DNA of 37,926 nucleotides from Sphingomonas sp. dw_22 (GTDB taxonomy: Bacteria; Pseudomonadota; Alphaproteobacteria; Sphingomonadales; Sphingomonadaceae): positions 1-37,926 of the forward strand of contig NZ_JAAVVE010000043.1 of the NCBI RefSeq assembly GCF_018449795.1. Reading direction: 5' to 3'. The notes under the pieces are model-generated. The model did not search any database and was not told where the DNA came from. It saw only the letters and a list, made by a program, of their open reading frames with translations. The position numbers and the translations under genes are program-made. This document shows, piece by piece, positions 23,478 through 33,000 of this stretch. Numbering within the stretch: the stretch's first letter is position 1; each line of letters opens with the position of its first letter.

Positions 23478-24713
23478 CTAGCCCCACTCCACCGTGAGCG
23501 ATTCCGCGAAGGCGCCGTTCTTGCGCAAGCGTCCCGCCTTGCCGGGCGCGCGGCGCAGGTTCGGGCGCCGGAGCAGCGGCTTGAGCATCAGGTGCAGCGT
23601 CGCCTGGTTGATGTGGAGGCCGAAGCACTGGTGGAGGCCATAGCCGAAATGGATATAGTCCGACGCCGCGCGCGCCGGATCGAAGCGGCGGGGATCGGCC
23701 ACGCGGCGCGGGTCCATCATTGCCGAGGCGAAGGCCGCCAGCACGGTATCGCCCTGCGAGACCTTCGCTTCGTGCCCGGTGCCGCGCGCGATCACCGCAT
23801 CGCCCAGCGCCACCCGGGGCAGGCCCGGCGCGAGCGGATCGAAGCGCATCGCCTCGGTCACATAGGCCGCGAGCAGCGCATCGTCCCCGGCCCGCGCCGC
23901 CGCCTGCGCGCCCGCCAGCACATCGGGGCGGCGCAGCAACTGCTCCATCGCCTGGGGCACGACCATCGGCGGCTGCGGCGGCCCGCCGACGACGAAGCCC
24001 ATCAGCGCGGTGCGGATCTGATCGTCGCTGAAGCCGCTCGTTCCCGCCTTCTGCTCGGCGAGGCAGCGCGACAGCACATCGTCCTTGCCCGGCGCGGCGC
24101 GGCGCTTGTCGATCTGGGCCTGGATATGCGCGCGCAGCGCCGGGGCGATCTCCTCGACCTCCGCCAGCAGCGCGGGATCGTTGCCCTGATCGGCGAACTG
24201 GAACTCGAACAGCCGCGTGCCCCAGACGCGCAGGTCGCCCTTCTCCGGCTCGGGCACCCCGAAATAATCGCCGAGCACCGAGAAGGTGACGCGGCGGACC
24301 AGCGTATCGACCACCTCGATCCGGTCGGGCGCGGCGCGGACGATATCCTCGGCCATCATCTCGACCTGCTGCGCCAGCAGCAGCAGATCCTCGCGCCGCA
24401 CGACCTTGCGCATCGCGGCGGTATCGTGGCGATATTGCTCGGTGTCGCCCATGCCGAGGAAGAAGGGCTGGCCGCCCATGATGACGTCGAGCTTGGGCTT
24501 GTAGACCACACCGAAATCGCGATCGGTGGCGAACACCTCGCGGACGTCGTCGTAGCGCGAGGTGAGCACCATGCCCTTCATCTTCAGCACCGGCTTCCAC
24601 CGGCGCAGAAAGGCGAAGGCGTAGGGCATGCCGGCGAACATCAGGCGCTGCATCAGGCCCTTCACCCCACGGGGCGCGGGCCGCAGCACGTTGCGGGCGT
24701 CGAGCGCGCTCAC
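23478..24713 (-). CDS. cytochrome P450 with atypical I-helix
   Basis: This 411-residue protein keeps the heme loop HFGYGLHQCFG with Cys363 and the ExxR pair Glu287/Arg290, so it is a P450. The I-helix, normally A/G-G-x-D/E-T, reads GFVVGGPPQPPMVV (239-252), so the acid and threonine are replaced by Pro246 and Gln247. Enzymes lacking this pair often use peroxides or rearrange hydroperoxides instead of activating O2. There is no membrane anchor. The start is a GTG overlapping the peroxidase stop (GTGA), so it is translationally coupled to a DyP peroxidase and is last in a three-gene operon. The substrate is unknown; peroxide or lipid-hydroperoxide chemistry is inferred. Confidence 0.88.
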   Translation of the reverse strand: MSALDARNVLRPAPRGVKGLMQRLMFAGMPYAFAFLRRWKPVLKMKGMVLTSRYDDVREVFATDRDFGVVYKPKLDVIMGGQPFFLGMGDTEQYRHDTAAMRKVVRREDLLLLAQQVEMMAEDIVRAAPDRIEVVDTLVRRVTFSVLGDYFGVPEPEKGDLRVWGTRLFEFQFADQGNDPALLAEVEEIAPALRAHIQAQIDKRRAAPGKDDVLSRCLAEQKAGTSGFSDDQIRTALMGFVVGGPPQPPMVVPQAMEQLLRRPDVLAGAQAAARAGDDALLAAYVTEAMRFDPLAPGLPRVALGDAVIARGTGHEAKVSQGDTVLAAFASAMMDPRRVADPRRFDPARAASDYIHFGYGLHQCFGLHINQATLHLMLKPLLRRPNLRRAPGKAGRLRKNGAFAESLTVEWG

Positions 24714-26284
24714 AGCGCCGCCAGATAGTTGATCGCCGGCATGCTCGGCAGGAAGAAATATTCGCCGCCCGCCATCTCGACGAAGCTGTCGACATCGATG
24801 ATCCGCCGCAGCGGCTGCTCGCGGATCGTCATCGTCCCCGCCGGGCCGAGCAGCGGATCGGCCTCGTCATAGAGCGTCGCGAAGTTGCGGTTGAGCATCC
24901 AGGTCTGCTGGACGAACTCGAACTGGCGGGTGACGTCGGTATTGAGGGCGATGAACAGCAGGCCGCGATCGGCATCGTCCTTCTCGTCGCGCCGGGCGAT
25001 GGTGGGGCCGTATTTGCGGCCGCGGCGCAGGATGCGGTGGTTTTTCGACGCCGCGAGCAGGGTCGGCTTGTCGGCCGCCGTGGGAGCAAGCCCGTCGCGC
25101 GGATTGCCGCGGCGGACATGCGATCCGACCGGGCAGCCGAAACCGTGCTGGTCGCGATCGAAATAGCCGAAATCATTGTCCGGCTGGCCATCGGCATCGG
25201 CCGGCAGCACCCCGCCAGGGCAGAGGAGATTGCCGTCGCGATCGCGACCCACGACGCGCTCGGCGAGCCAATCGGCGGTGACATGGCCCGAATGTTCGGG
25301 ATCGGCGGCGCGCATATGCTCGGCGGCCCGTTCGAGCGTCTGCCAGAATTCGGCGACCTTCTGCTTCAGCTCGCGCACGACCATGTAGCTGCCGTCGAGC
25401 CCGAGATCGAGGAACCCCTCGGCCTGGGGCTGGGGGGCGAGCCCGGCTTCGCGGCCGGCGGGCGAATCCGGCACGATCGGCCCGAGCGCGACCTCGTGAT
25501 GGCCGTTCATATGCCCCATCAGCACTTCGCCGAGCGGCACGCCGTTCCACGGCTCGGACTCCGGTTCGATCGGCGCCCCGCCGCGGACGACGGCGCCGTC
25601 CTCATAGGGCACGGGCTGCGAGATGCCGTCGGCAAAGCCGAAATGCTCGCGCGCGATGCCGCGCTCGTCGAGCCGCAGGTCGAGATGGAGGCGGTGGACG
25701 ATCTTCACCTTGTGCGGCTCGAGCGCGGCGCCGACCTGCTCGCACCAGCTCTCCGCCGTCGGCTCGTCGGGCGCATAGAGCAACAGCAGGGCGTGGACCG
25801 TCACCGGCGTCGGCACCTGCGCCTCGCCCAGCTCGGGATCGGCGGGCGGGGTGTTGCCGCTCCAGCGCGGGCCGCCGGGGATCACGGTCTTGAGCCATTC
25901 CGCTTCGCGCCGGTCGCCGAGGCGGCGCAGGCGGTCCTCCTGGAACATGCCCTCCTGGAAGGGCCGGTCGAAGCTCGCCAGCGCCTCCGCCGGCAGGCCC
26001 ATCTTCTGCAGGCCGGAAAAGGTGACGCCGAAGGCGACGGCGCGCGGATCGCGGCCATCGGCATCGGTGACGGGCGCCACCGCCGCGAGCGTCTTCAGCC
26101 ACGCGCCGCCGCCGGATGCCAGCACGCCGTCCCAGCCGAATTCGAGGAACAGCGCGCGCCCGGTGGGCAGCGAGGAGAAACCGCTGACGACCAGCCCCTG
26201 GGCGAGCTTGTCATGCGGGGCCCGGAGCTTCCAGCCCGGCGAACCCTTTCTGGGGGGAACGGCGCTCACAGGTCGTTCACCCAT
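24710..26284 (-). CDS. DyP-type heme peroxidase
   Basis: From ATG 26284 (AAGGAGG, 7-nt spacing; the open frame continues upstream only as a shadow) the product is 524 residues. The DyP signature GFADG (216-220, distal Asp219) is followed by ISQP. The proximal His389 lies in GSHVRRGNPRD. NHRILRRGRKYGP (415-427) and the block DRGLLFIALNTDVTRQFEFV complete the C-terminal domain. There is no Tat or Sec signal and no encapsulin-targeting tail that I can recognise, so it should be cytoplasmic. It belongs to the longer DyP group. It overlaps its neighbours on both sides (19 nt with the membrane protein, 4 nt with the P450), indicating a tightly coupled operon. Confidence 0.92.
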   Translation of the reverse strand: MGERPVSAVPPRKGSPGWKLRAPHDKLAQGLVVSGFSSLPTGRALFLEFGWDGVLASGGGAWLKTLAAVAPVTDADGRDPRAVAFGVTFSGLQKMGLPAEALASFDRPFQEGMFQEDRLRRLGDRREAEWLKTVIPGGPRWSGNTPPADPELGEAQVPTPVTVHALLLLYAPDEPTAESWCEQVGAALEPHKVKIVHRLHLDLRLDERGIAREHFGFADGISQPVPYEDGAVVRGGAPIEPESEPWNGVPLGEVLMGHMNGHHEVALGPIVPDSPAGREAGLAPQPQAEGFLDLGLDGSYMVVRELKQKVAEFWQTLERAAEHMRAADPEHSGHVTADWLAERVVGRDRDGNLLCPGGVLPADADGQPDNDFGYFDRDQHGFGCPVGSHVRRGNPRDGLAPTAADKPTLLAASKNHRILRRGRKYGPTIARRDEKDDADRGLLFIALNTDVTRQFEFVQQTWMLNRNFATLYDEADPLLGPAGTMTIREQPLRRIIDVDSFVEMAGGEYFFLPSMPAINYLAAL

Positions 26285-27891
26285 GTCGCGGCCTCCTTCT
26301 CGCTGAGCGTCGGTTTGCGCAGGCCGCCGGCGATGCGATAATTGCGCTCGATCTGATCGGTCGTCAGATCGCGATAGGCGGAATACCAGAAGCGGCTGAC
26401 CGTCATCGAATGGCGCGCCCATTGCTTGAACTGGAGCCCGTTGCTCGCGCCGTCCTTGACCAGGAAGCGCGTCGGCGGGAAGCCGATGCCGCAGCTCCAG
26501 GCGAGCGTGAGCCCGCCATGCGCCTTTTCGATGAAGTCATCGAGATAGCTCTCCCAGGTCTGGTCGAAATTGCTGAAGAACAGCAGCCGGCTGCCATTGT
26601 TGACGCGCGCCCAATGCGCGAAATGGATCGTGCGCATCGACCCCAGATAGCCGCTGGTGGCGATCACCCGCAGCGCCAGCTTGAGCGCGAAATGGCCGGC
26701 GCGGATGATGACGGTGCGCAGCACGCCGGGCTTGATGAGCACGATCGAACCCATGTGGTTCTGCGGGATCCAGTCCTCGCGCTGGGCCATCTGGCGCAGC
26801 ATCTTGGGATCGACCGGGGGCGCATCCTGCGAGGAATCGTGCCGCTCGAGGATGCGCAGCCACACCAGCAGCCCCGCCGCGGTGGCGGGCAGGCTCACCA
26901 GCCCCCAGCAGAGCCAGATCAGCATCCCCTCCCACGCCTCGGCCAAAGTACGGCCGGTGAGCAGCATCGAGAAGGGCGTCGCGGCGGCACCGAACACAAC
27001 GATGTAGAGCGCCACGAACACGGCGAGCGGAACCGCCCATTGCAGGGCGAGCCCGACAAAGGTGAACGCGCTCTTGATCTCGGTGCCCGGCAGCGCCGCG
27101 CCGATCCGCCGCAGCATCAGCGCGAAGACGATGAACGCGGCGCCCACCAGCAACGCGAAACGCAGCCACGGCATCTCGAACTTGAGGACCAGGCCCGGCA
27201 GCGACAGCACGAACACCGTGGAGAGCACGAAGGCCGCGAGCCGGGCATAATCGAGGATGCGCTCGCCGACGGGAATCCGCACCGGCGCCGGCTTGTCCAG
27301 CCAGTCGAACTTGCCGAGCAGCGCGTGGCGCAGCGTATCGTGGATGCCCTGGGGGCTGAGGCGGCGATAGGGGCTGGGGCCGCCATTGCCCGCGGTCGCG
27401 AGCTCCTCGCGGATCGCCAGGAACAGGTCGCGCTCGGCCAGGATGCGATCGCGCGTCATGCCGCGATTGCCGTGGTGATAGACGGTGGGCGTGCCGGTGC
27501 GCGTTTCCAGATAGGGGGCGATCGGCGCGCGCGAATCGGGCGCGGTGACCGAATCGAACAGCGGGCCGTCATCGTCGAGCGGGCGCTTGCAGCAGCGCAG
27601 CATCGCGCGCAGATCCTCGCCCATCGCCGCTTCGAGCTGGCCCCAGAACGGCCCGGGGCTCCCATCGAAATTGGCCTCGATCACGAACAGCGGATCATAG
27701 TCGAAGCCCGGGAACACGCTGAGCGACATGAAGTGCAGCGCCGGCACGCGCGTCAGGAATTCGGCATAGGGGCCCTGGCCGCCCGAAGGATCGGTGCTGC
27801 GCCGATCGCGCAGCGCGTCGAGCAGGCCGGACAGATGGTCATGGCTGCCCGGCTTCACCTCGAGCGCTACCGACAAGGTCGTCTGCCGCAT
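26266..27891 (-). CDS. membrane protein with two similar soluble end domains, partner of DyP and P450
   Basis: This 541-residue protein has a soluble N-terminal domain (1-210), about four membrane helices (215-236, 243-262, 275-303, 320-346) and a soluble C-terminal domain (360-541). The two ends look related. HF (53), IEANFD (71-76) and Cys100 in the first correspond to HF (423), FFSNFD (438-443) and Cys467 in the second, and both NFD-to-Cys distances are 26. The N-terminal part also has TPTVYHHGNRGMTRDRI. I do not recognise a named family. It is first in the operon and overlaps the peroxidase start by 19 nt. A role in bringing substrate or the two heme enzymes to the membrane is inferred. 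GGGGAG precedes the ATG. Confidence 0.8.
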   Translation of the reverse strand: MRQTTLSVALEVKPGSHDHLSGLLDALRDRRSTDPSGGQGPYAEFLTRVPALHFMSLSVFPGFDYDPLFVIEANFDGSPGPFWGQLEAAMGEDLRAMLRCCKRPLDDDGPLFDSVTAPDSRAPIAPYLETRTGTPTVYHHGNRGMTRDRILAERDLFLAIREELATAGNGGPSPYRRLSPQGIHDTLRHALLGKFDWLDKPAPVRIPVGERILDYARLAAFVLSTVFVLSLPGLVLKFEMPWLRFALLVGAAFIVFALMLRRIGAALPGTEIKSAFTFVGLALQWAVPLAVFVALYIVVFGAAATPFSMLLTGRTLAEAWEGMLIWLCWGLVSLPATAAGLLVWLRILERHDSSQDAPPVDPKMLRQMAQREDWIPQNHMGSIVLIKPGVLRTVIIRAGHFALKLALRVIATSGYLGSMRTIHFAHWARVNNGSRLLFFSNFDQTWESYLDDFIEKAHGGLTLAWSCGIGFPPTRFLVKDGASNGLQFKQWARHSMTVSRFWYSAYRDLTTDQIERNYRIAGGLRKPTLSEKEAATWVNDL

Positions 27892-27944
27892 GCCCCCAAC
27901 TCCCCCCGGAATCCACGATTCGCCGGGACTGTCTCACAGCATTA

Positions 27945-27966
27945 CCTATTTTGATAGGACCGGTCC
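27945..27966. promoter_or_regulatory. two adjacent dyads upstream of the DyP/P450 operon
   Basis: CCTAT-TTTG-ATAGG (27945-27958) and the perfect palindrome GGACCGGTCC (27957-27966) overlap by two bases, 54-75 nt before the operon's ATG. The position suits an operator; no regulator gene is adjacent. Confidence 0.45.
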
Positions 27967-28006
27967 GACCTTTGCATCCATGCCCGATGTAACCCGCATC
28001 TATCAA

Positions 28007-28175
28007 AAGCCCCTCCCCTTCAGGGGAGGGGTTGGGGTGGGGGCTGTCCACGCACGCGCCGGTCTCGGTGAGACACCGCCCCAACCCCAACCCAACATCG
28101 GGTAAACAGCGCCCCGCGCTGTTTAGGTCATGCCGGAGGCATGACCGGCCCGATGCTCCTGAAGGGGAGGGGCTT
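28007..28175. repeat. compound cloverleaf-like palindromic element
   Basis: An outer 18-bp perfect stem (AAGCCCCTCCCCTTCAGG, 28007-28024, with 28158-28175) encloses three further stems. These are a 15-bp stem with one mismatch (28030-28044 with 28078-28092), a perfect 9-bp hairpin AAACAGCGC/GCGCTGTTT (28104-28124), and a perfect 9-bp hairpin GGTCATGCC/GGCATGACC (28126-28146). It begins 9 nt past the cupin stop and lies upstream of the DyP/P450 operon. It probably ends the cupin transcript. Its G-rich and C-rich arms resemble repeats frequent in sphingomonad intergenic DNA. Confidence 0.85.
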
Positions 28176-28184
28176 GATGGTCGC

Positions 28185-29225
28185 TTATCGATTCAACCGG
28201 TTCAGCAGCATCGCGCGCAGCCGCCGCGCGGCGATTTCGTCCAGCGGGGCGAGCGGGCCTCGGGCATGGGCCGGCAGATGCGCCGCCGGCCCGTCGGCGG
28301 GGCCGAAGATATAATAGTCGAACAGCGCCCTCCACGCGGCCTTCTCCGGCTCGGGCCGGTCGCGCAGGCTAAGCATCGCGTGGAGCAGCGTGTTCTGCGG
28401 CGTGTCCATGAACGCAGGCGAGGTGTTCCACCAGTAATTGACCAGCACATTGAAGGCTTCGAGCGCCTCGACATGGTGCCACCAGAGCGCGGGATAGAAG
28501 AGCACATCGCCCGGCTCCAGCTCGGCGACCTGCGCGGTGGCGAGGGCGTCGCGGAAGCGCGGATGGGCGGCGAAATCGGGGTCGCGGAAATCGACCATGC
28601 TCACCACCTGCCCGCCCGGCGTGGGCTCCAGCGGGCCGGGATAGAGGTTCGCGACCTGATCGGGCGGGAACAAGGTGAAGCGCCGCCGCCCGACCGCGCA
28701 GACCGCGAGGTTGTGCGACATGTCGTAATGCGCGGTGGCGGTGGTGCGGTTGCCGATCCAGATGCTCGCGAGCGGCGGATTGGCTTCGAACATCGGGTGG
28801 TTGAGGGCCAGGTCGTTCTCGGCGCGGAAGCCCGGCAGATAGAGGCCGAGATCGGTGGAGCCGATATAGAAGCTGGGCGGATCGGCTTCGGCCAGATGTG
28901 GGCGCATGCGCTCCAGCGTGTCGCTGAGGCCGGCGCGGGCGCCCTCGAAATTGAAGCCGGTGACGTCGGCATTGTAGAAGAAGCGTCCGCCGATCCCGGG
29001 CGCGCCGGTGAAGGCGACCACGGGCTTTCCGGCGTCGAAGCCTTCGAGATAGGCGATCGCGGCTTCCGGCGACTGCAATCCCCGGGCGACCAGCGGCCAA
29101 TCGCGCGCCACGCCGCGAAGGATCGCGGGCTGCTGCGCCGCCATCAGCGCGTCATAGGGGATGGCGCCGGGTGCCACGCCCTCGATCACGCGCACCGGGC
29201 GCCCGATCGAGGCGGCGGCGTTCAT
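28185..29225 (-). CDS. cupin-8/JmjC-like Fe(II)/2-oxoglutarate oxygenase
   Basis: This 346-residue protein matches the cupin_8 (JmjC-like) family. It shows HYD (His166, Asp168) in TAHYDMSHNLAV, GRRRFTLFPPDQ (180-190), LEPGDVLFYPALWWHHVEAL with the third iron ligand at His250 or His251, and NVLVNYWW. Relatives hydroxylate proteins or small molecules; in this genomic setting the substrate is unknown. Its ATG overlaps the SapC stop (ATGA), so the two are made together. Pairs of SapC and cupin-8 genes next to a TonB receptor are typical of Caulobacter/Sphingomonas uptake loci, often with a flavin-dependent tryptophan halogenase; none is present here. Confidence 0.9.
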   Translation of the reverse strand: MNAAASIGRPVRVIEGVAPGAIPYDALMAAQQPAILRGVARDWPLVARGLQSPEAAIAYLEGFDAGKPVVAFTGAPGIGGRFFYNADVTGFNFEGARAGLSDTLERMRPHLAEADPPSFYIGSTDLGLYLPGFRAENDLALNHPMFEANPPLASIWIGNRTTATAHYDMSHNLAVCAVGRRRFTLFPPDQVANLYPGPLEPTPGGQVVSMVDFRDPDFAAHPRFRDALATAQVAELEPGDVLFYPALWWHHVEALEAFNVLVNYWWNTSPAFMDTPQNTLLHAMLSLRDRPEPEKAAWRALFDYYIFGPADGPAAHLPAHARGPLAPLDEIAARRLRAMLLNRLNR

Positions 29226-29938
29226 GCGGCGCGCCGCGCGTTCTTGCGCTCGATCAGCCGGCCGACATTGCCGATCGACGCCGCCACCAGGAACGCCGAC
29301 GCCAGATAGCCGGCGTGGTGAAGCTGCTCGAGCTCGCTGCCGGAAAGCGCCGCCAGCCGCTCCTGGGAAATCCCCTCGAAGCCCTCGACCAGGAAGCGCC
29401 GCTCCTCGTTCAGCATCACTTCGAGCGCGACCGGCCGGATCAGCCCGAGCGCGTCGAGCGCCGCGTACATCGGCTGGGCGGCTTCGAGCCCGGTATAGAT
29501 CAGCCGCAGGATCCGCCCGACATGATCGAGATAGGGGGCGTTGCCGCCGTGCGGCAGGAACAGCGGCTGGCCGTCCGCCGCACCGACGCGGGGATCGTCG
29601 AGATCGACATGGATCACCGGCCCCTGCCCCGGCGCGGCGCCATTCGGCAGGCCGATCAGAAAGGGGCCGCGCTGCTGGAGCGCGGGGATGTAGCGGCTTG
29701 TCCAGCGATCGGATTCGAGGAACAGATTCTCGTCGCGGTCGAGCCCGAGCAGCGCCACCGCCTGGAGCCCCTCGGCAGGATCGCGGCGGAACAGGATCGG
29801 GAATTCGCGCTGCGCCTCCTCGAACTCGGTCGGGAAGAGCAGCATCTGGTTGACGGCGTCGCCGAACGCCGCGCCGTGACGCAGCGCGACCTTCAGCGCA
29901 TGATGCGCGACATTGTCCAGTGCGACCATGTTGGTCAT
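29222..29938 (-). CDS. SapC family protein
   Basis: This protein of about 238 residues has the SapC features: NVAHHALKVAL near the start, LFPTEFEEAQREFPILFRRD, LGLDRDENLFL, and VEGFEGISQERL near the end. SapC was named for an S-layer-linked gene in Campylobacter, but in alphaproteobacteria it recurs beside TonB receptors and its role is not established. The start is unclear: ATG 29938 has a weak GGATGA site, while 29947 and 29929 are alternatives in the same frame. An intrinsic terminator separates it from the upstream TonB receptor 2, so it may be expressed by read-through. Confidence 0.88.
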   Translation of the reverse strand: MTNMVALDNVAHHALKVALRHGAAFGDAVNQMLLFPTEFEEAQREFPILFRRDPAEGLQAVALLGLDRDENLFLESDRWTSRYIPALQQRGPFLIGLPNGAAPGQGPVIHVDLDDPRVGAADGQPLFLPHGGNAPYLDHVGRILRLIYTGLEAAQPMYAALDALGLIRPVALEVMLNEERRFLVEGFEGISQERLAALSGSELEQLHHAGYLASAFLVAASIGNVGRLIERKNARRAA

Positions 29939-30026
29939 CGAAATCATCCAAGCTCGCGTGCCTGCCGCCGGCCGGCACGCAGGGGGGCATCATGGCGCAA
30001 AGCCGCCGCGCCCTCAATCGGCCGAG

Positions 30027-30053
30027 AAAAAGGCCGCTGCTCGCGCAGCGGCC
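30027..30053 (-). terminator. intrinsic terminator after TonB receptor 2
   Basis: On the reverse strand GGCCGCTGC-GCGA-GCAGCGGCC is followed by TTTTT, 29 nt past the receptor stop and about 90 nt before the SapC start. It would make receptor and SapC/cupin levels differ within one transcription unit. Confidence 0.88.
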
Positions 30054-30081
30054 CCTCTCCCCCTTTATCTTCGTTCGCCCC

Positions 30082-33000
30082 TCAGAATTTGAAGCGCGCG
30101 CCGAGCAGGAAGCGGCGATCGAGCTCCTGCGCGTACCACAGCTCCGATTCGTCGCGGGCATAGGTCCGGACGCTTTCCTCGGTGAGGTTGATGCCCTCCA
30201 GCGTGATCGCGATCTGCGGCGTGATCTCGTAGCTGAGCGTCGCGTCGAGCTGGCCGAATGGCGCGGTGAACTCAGGGTTGCGCGAGCCCTGGCGGTTGAT
30301 CCCCGAGAGGAACTTGTCGCGCCAGTTATAGGCCACGCGGGCCGAGATGCCGTGCTTCTCGTAGATCAGCGTGCCGCTGAACGTGTCCGAGAGCCCCAGC
30401 AGCGCGAACTGGTCCTCGCTCGGGCTCGCCCCGATGTTGAAGTCCACATCGCCGCGCACCAGCGTATAGGCCGCCGCAACGCCGAAGCCGGTGTTGCCGA
30501 GGAAATACTGGCCCGCGAGCTCGACGCCGTAGATCTCGGCATCGCGGTTGTTGATCGGGCGCGTCACCTGGAACTGGTAGAGCGGATCCGAACCGTTGGC
30601 CGTCATGTCGAGCGTGTTGTTGATCGTCTGGACATAGGCGTCGTCGAGCGAATGCGTCGCCTGGTTATAGTGCGCGTTGAACTCCGCGGTGGCTGCCGCG
30701 GGCGTTCCCAGCGTGTCGATCAGCGAGGACATGACGAACAGGTTCACGTCGCTGACGTCGGCGCCCAGCCCCGTCAGCGCGGCCTTGGCGTCGCCCGAAC
30801 GGCTGCCCGCCGCGCCCGAGCTCGGATCGCGCAGGCCGAACAGGTCCGACGTGAACTGGCCGTTGCCGATGAAATTATGGACGCGCTTGTCGAAGAAGGC
30901 GACCGACACATAGCTGTCCGGCTTGAAATACCATTCGAGCGATGCGTCAAAATTGTCCGAGATCAGCGGCGACAGCCGGGCATTGCCGGTCGAGGCGCCG
31001 GCCACGCCGCCATTGTTGGTCGGACGCGGCGGACCGCCCACCGTGGTCGCGGTGAACAGGTTGCTGTAGTTCGGCCGGGCGATCGTCTTGCTGTAGGACA
31101 GGCGGCCGATCAGGTTGCGCGCCACTTCGACCTGGAAGTCGATCTGCGGCAGGATGTTGTCATAGCTGCCGGTATCGTCGAGCGAGGTGTTCTGGTTCGA
31201 GATGACGACGGTGAAGTCGTTGTCCGACACCCAGTTGATCGCCGAGGGCACCGCGACCAGCGAGATCGATTCGGACTTGGTATGCTCATAGCGCACGCCG
31301 GCCACCAGTCGCGCCGGAGCGCCGCCCAACTCGCCCTTCCAGGTGACCTGGCCATAGGCCGCCCAGATCTCTTCCTTGATCCGGTTGTCCTGGTTGTTGG
31401 TGATGCCCACCGCGTGCGGCTTGGCCGTGCCCGTGTCGAGCCCCGCATAATAAGGCGAGAGGATCGAGTAGATGGCCGCCGAATTGGCGCGATAGGCGAC
31501 CTGCGAGTCGGGATCGCCGCCGGCGCTGTACTTGTCGAACTTGCATTCGAGGCAGAACGCCTGGAGCGCGCCCGGCGCGAGCTGCTCGACATCGCCGGGG
31601 TTGGTGATGCCCCAGTCGCCCAGCGTCTGCTGGGTGGCGACGAAGGTCTGGTGCATGTCGGTCTTGCGATAATTGCCGCCGAACTCGAACTTGCTGCCCA
31701 GACCCAGATCCCAGCCGAAATCGGCGCGGATTTCCTTGACGGTCTGCTCCTGCGTCGAGCTGTAGGTGCGGCCGACCTGCGTGCCGACGTCGTTGACGTC
31801 GAGCGGGCCGCTCGGGCCGAAGGTGATGTCCTGCTGCGGGATGCCGTGGCTGTAGTCGACCGAGTGCGCCGCGACGACGTTCGCGCCCAGGCCGACCAAC
31901 GTCGAGCTCACGCCGTTGGGATTGTCCGGCCGGCTGGAGGACTTGCTGTAATGGCCGTCGACGACGAGCGAGAAGTTGCTCGCCATGTCCCATTTGCCGT
32001 TCAGGCCGTAATCCTGAAGCTCGCCCTTCTGCGCGCGCGACTGGGTCTCGAAGCCCTCGTCCTTCTGGCCGTTGATCGTCTCGTGCAGATAGGTCGCGGT
32101 GGCGACGGTGGGGTTGCCGTCGAAGGTGACGACGTCGAACGGTCGGCTGAACCAGTTGGACAGATCCGACCGCTCCTCCCTCTGCTTGTTCTGCGCATAG
32201 AGGGCGTCGGCGGTCAGGGTTAGCGAGTCGGTGGGCCTGAACTGCACCACCGCCTGGCCGTTGATGCGCTCGCGGCTGCCCTCGGCATAGTGATAGCGGC
32301 TGTCGTTCGGGATGGCGACGAGCTGGTCCGTATTGGTCGGCGCATTGTTGACGACCGTGCAGGTCGGCGTCGGCGTCGTCCCCGCGCACACGCCGCCGCT
32401 GCGGGCGAAGCCGCCGGTCAGGAAAGTGCTGTAGGGGATGATGTTCCAGTCGTTCGACGTGGCGCTGATCGAAGTGAAGTTGCGCTTCTGGTAGCTGCCG
32501 AACAGCGAGACGCCGAAGCGCTTCTCCGGATCGCTCCAGCTCACCACGCCCGAGAATTCCGGCGTCACCTTCGAGCCGCAATCGAGACAGTCGTTGACGC
32601 TGGTATCGTAGACCGCCTTGGCGCCGACGCTGCCGCTGAGGCCGGGCGCCTGGTTGTCGTCGAGCGGACGGCGCGTGACGACGTTGATCGTCGCGCCGAT
32701 GCCGCCCGAGGGGACGGCGGCGCGGCCGGTCTTGTAGACCTCCAGCGTGCGCACGCCCTCGGTCGCGAGGTTCGAGAAGTCGAACGAGCGGCTGGTGCCC
32801 TGCGCGCTGTCGGCATTCTCGTCGCCGCCGACGACCGAGACGTTCGAGGTGGCGAGCTGGCGGCCGTTCAGCGTGACGAGGTTATAGGTCGGGCCGAAGC
32901 CGCGCACGGTGACCTGCGAGCCTTCGCCGTTGGTGCGGTTGATCGACACGCCCGGAATGCGCTGGAGCGATTCGGCGAGGTTGGTGTCGGGGAACTTGCC

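Noticed and set aside
28185..30161. A single 658-residue protein covering SapC and the cupin
   Set aside because: Only the last 346 residues (from the ATG at 29225) make a real cupin protein; the first half is a frame-shadow of SapC, which has its own better frame.
29920..32223. Long forward-strand open frame opposite TonB receptor 2
   Set aside because: Same artefact; no domain pattern, no start signal and it crosses the receptor's terminator.
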